A stretch of 64,000 bases of DNA from an uncultured Eubacteriales bacterium. Its GTDB lineage: Bacteria > Bacillota > Clostridia > Oscillospirales > UBA644. The position numbers were made by a program, and so were the translations under genes. The notes under the pieces were generated by a model. That model worked only from the letters and a program-made list of their open reading frames with translations. It was not told the DNA's origin and did no database searches. Each line of letters begins with the position of its first letter. Within the stretch, counting starts at the first letter, position 1. The DNA lies in NCBI GenBank assembly GCA_959604355.1, contig CAUHAO010000007.1, positions 19,548 through 83,547 on the forward strand, given 5' to 3'. Positions 62,217-64,000 of this stretch are shown here, piece by piece.

Positions 62217-64000
62217 TTACGGATTGACCGTACAGTTTTTCAGAACCTTCTTGAGATTGCTCAGGTCACCGCGGGTTCGTTCGTCTAGGTATTCGCCGTC
62301 GAGACCGTAGCCGTAGCCCCAGTTTGCGAGCCAATACTTTTCAACGCTGCCGCCGAGATTGAGAGTCTTGAGTTTGCAGGAGGAATCAAAAGCCTTGAAA
62401 GCAATACATGTGACTGTGGACGGAACCGTGTATGCCGTGCCGTCTTTCGCCGCCGGATAGAGCACGAGAGTCTTCATGTTCTTCGTATACAGCACGCCGT
62501 CACGAGATGCAAACGCGGTATTGGATGTGTCAACAGACACGTCTTTGAGCGACGAGACCGCGAGCGCCTCATCCCAGATTGTTTCGACCGTTGCGGGAAT
62601 TTTGACCGCCGTAACGCCGTTTGAGATGACATTTCCGTAATTGAAAATACCTTTAGAGTCTATCTCGCCGAGAGCGGAAACGACATAAGTTCTCCCGTCG
62701 TTTCTGACCGCCGCGGGAATCTCGAATATTCCCTTGCAGGATGTGGACGTGAGCTGCACCTCGCCGTAGCCGCGAACAGCATATGTGTTACCGCCAACGG
62801 TGAACGTACTGCGCAACATCGGAGCGGATGATGACGTAAACTTCGACGATTGGGCCGTCGGGTAGTAGTTATCGGTATATCCCGATAGGTTTACGCTGAT
62901 ATGATCCGAGCCGAACGTGCCTGAGCCCTGCACAGACCACGGCCCGTCCGTCCAGAATACGTTTGTAGCCGTACCCACCGCGAAATAACAGTAGCCGTAA
63001 CCTTTTTCGGTGTGATCGCCGTCGTCCCAGGTCAGGTCAAACAAATACCAATTGCCGTCATCGAGACGAACCATATTCCATTCGTGAGTACCTCTGCTCG
63101 TCATGCCCTGAACTGTCGTATTCTCAATACCGCAGGCGTTAAGCATAAGGCTGAATGTCTTGGAATAACTTTCACATACACCGTGGTGACGGATGAAAGT
63201 ACCGAGAATGCCATGTGCCCAGGGTTCGTCTTCGGGGGTCACACCGTCGCGTTCGTAAGCGTACTCGACAGATTCGCATATGAGGTCATGGAACGCCATA
63301 GCGATATAATATGCGCTCTTTTCGCCGCGGACGGAAGCTATCCATTCATTGGATGTACGCAGGATCGTATCGTTGCAGGCTTTTCTTGAAGAGCCGCGGG
63401 CGTATTCCGCGTCGGTATACAATACCAGATAAGAAGATGACCAGGCTACTCTGTTGGACATCCAGTAATACAGCGGATGATCCGCTCTGTACACTTTCCA
63501 TACGGCCACAGCATCATCAGACGACAAACCGTAGCCCGAGTAATTGACCTTAGCAACAACGTTGTCCGAATCGGCGTTTTTGGCAGTATCGGTATGGAAG
63601 TCGCGCGTAACCGCGTCGATAGCCATGTAGAACTGCTGCAGTGCGCTGCCGTTGGAGCGCTTTGCGAGATAATTGTAACCGTAATCGCCCGCGAACGCGT
63701 CGATATAGTTCCAACCGCAGAACGTGCATTTTTCGCCGCTGAAAGAATGTGGGACGGCAACGGGGAGCTGAGGCGCAAGAATCATTCCACACTCGGAGCA
63801 ATGCGAGCCCGCCGTCTTACCAGGGATTTTGCATGTCGCGGAAACTGCCTTATCGTCAACGACCGTGTGAACATGACCGGCTTCAGTCGGCTTTTCCGTG
63901 GGCTTCTCAGTAGGAACTTCCGTCGGCTTTTCCGTAGGCTTCTCAGTAGGAGCGTCTGTCGGCTTTTCCGTAGGCTTCTCGGTAGGAGCGTCTGTCGGCT
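62217..64000 (-). CDS. Secreted transglutaminase-like / BspA-type LRR protein with PT repeats (partial)
   Basis: The frame stays open to the window edge, so the N-terminus and signal peptide lie outside. In order from the edge: tandem Pro-Thr repeats (PTEKPTEKPTDA type, encoded by a 36-bp repeat at 63886-64000), a small cysteine-pair motif (HCSECG; GEKCTFCGW), a transglutaminase-like domain with the triad visible as GVCESYSKTF (Cys), THEWNMVRL (His) and DLTWDDGDH (Asp), then LRR_5/BspA-type repeats (VTAVKIPATVETIWDEAL, SKGIFNYG, VTCIAFKAFDSSCKLKTL). It is likely a cell-surface protein; the PT region probably spans the wall. Stop at 62217. Confidence 0.85.
   Translation of the reverse strand, partial: PTDAPTEKPTEKPTDAPTEKPTEKPTEVPTEKPTEKPTEAGHVHTVVDDKAVSATCKIPGKTAGSHCSECGMILAPQLPVAVPHSFSGEKCTFCGWNYIDAFAGDYGYNYLAKRSNGSALQQFYMAIDAVTRDFHTDTAKNADSDNVVAKVNYSGYGLSSDDAVAVWKVYRADHPLYYWMSNRVAWSSSYLVLYTDAEYARGSSRKACNDTILRTSNEWIASVRGEKSAYYIAMAFHDLICESVEYAYERDGVTPEDEPWAHGILGTFIRHHGVCESYSKTFSLMLNACGIENTTVQGMTSRGTHEWNMVRLDDGNWYLFDLTWDDGDHTEKGYGYCYFAVGTATNVFWTDGPWSVQGSGTFGSDHISVNLSGYTDNYYPTAQSSKFTSSSAPMLRSTFTVGGNTYAVRGYGEVQLTSTSCKGIFEIPAAVRNDGRTYVVSALGEIDSKGIFNYGNVISNGVTAVKIPATVETIWDEALAVSSLKDVSVDTSNTAFASRDGVLYTKNMKTLVLYPAAKDGTAYTVPSTVTCIAFKAFDSSCKLKTLNLGGSVEKYWLANWGYGYGLDGEYLDERTRGDLSNLKKVLKNCTVNP
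63886..64000 (-). repeat. 36-bp tandem repeats coding for PT-rich linker
   Basis: Three full 36-bp units (63886-63921, 63922-63957, 63958-63993) and a 7-bp start of a fourth at the window edge, differing by a few substitutions. They are contiguous, in frame and encode PT(E/D)xPTEK-type units. Confidence 0.92.

Noticed and set aside
63886..64000. 36-bp repeats resembling a CRISPR array
   Set aside because: Units are contiguous with no spacers and encode an in-frame PT linker.

Overview
The window reads as a chromosomal segment of an anaerobic, probably gut-associated Clostridia-type Firmicute. I infer this from four things: low-GC Firmicute gene orders (rpmG-secE-nusG-rplK-rplA, yloU-fakA, DUF1934-argS), ferredoxin-linked amino-acid fermentation genes (iorAB), lysine/cell-wall synthesis through DapL, and a SPOCS/LysM spore-type protein beside fucosidase and other carbohydrate-active genes. 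No taxonomic marker was searched. Almost every gap holds a sharp sigma-A type promoter (TTGAnn, 17 bp, TATAAT), usually with a TGn extended -10. That made several start codons decidable.

Layout. 1-0.9 kb: 3' end of a GH95 fucosidase with an FN3-like tail. 0.9-5.9 kb: a phosphate locus (phoB-phoR-HD protein, and a Na/Pi symporter) with near-identical Pho-box promoters in front of phoB and the symporter. 5.9-8.8 kb: rpmG-secE-nusG-rplK-rplA. 8.9-10.2 kb: metY. 10.3-11.7 kb: a D,D-carboxypeptidase-like protein that has lost its SxxK catalytic residues. 11.7-15.9 kb: iorA-iorB, an alpha/beta-hydrolase fold protein lacking its nucleophile serine, and a PhnP-like metallo-hydrolase. 16-20 kb: leuA-cimA-SDR. 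20-27.8 kb: a mixed biosynthetic operon purF-carA-carB-dapF-dapL, preceded by a promoter that runs straight into a 19-bp terminator. 28-32.7 kb: an HdeD-like membrane protein, a carbohydrate-binding lipoprotein, a D-lyxose isomerase-like cupin and ilvE. 32.7-37 kb: a membrane protein with a NERD-like domain, two overlapping MutS-type ATPases, and trxA. 37-39.3 kb: pduL and a SPOCS-domain protein.

39.3-51.4 kb is one tightly packed 12-gene minus-strand unit: yloU, fakA, FG-GAP lipoprotein, response regulator, histidine kinase, DUF1385, prmC, ddl, murI, DUF1934, argS, tadA. 51.5-57.7 kb: a spore-type M14 peptidase, pyrE with a flavin oxidoreductase, and trkA-trkH. 57.7-62.2 kb is accessory and partly decayed: a flavodoxin, an ABC-2 exporter, a frameshifted membrane-anchored protein and a TetR-like remnant. 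The window ends inside a large transglutaminase/LRR surface protein with PT-rich repeats.

The best candidate for something undescribed is the NERD-like membrane protein plus MutS pair (32.8-36.6 kb). The phosphate regulon architecture, the two inactivated enzymes and the purF leader come next. No CRISPR array, intact insertion sequence, rRNA or convincing tRNA was seen.
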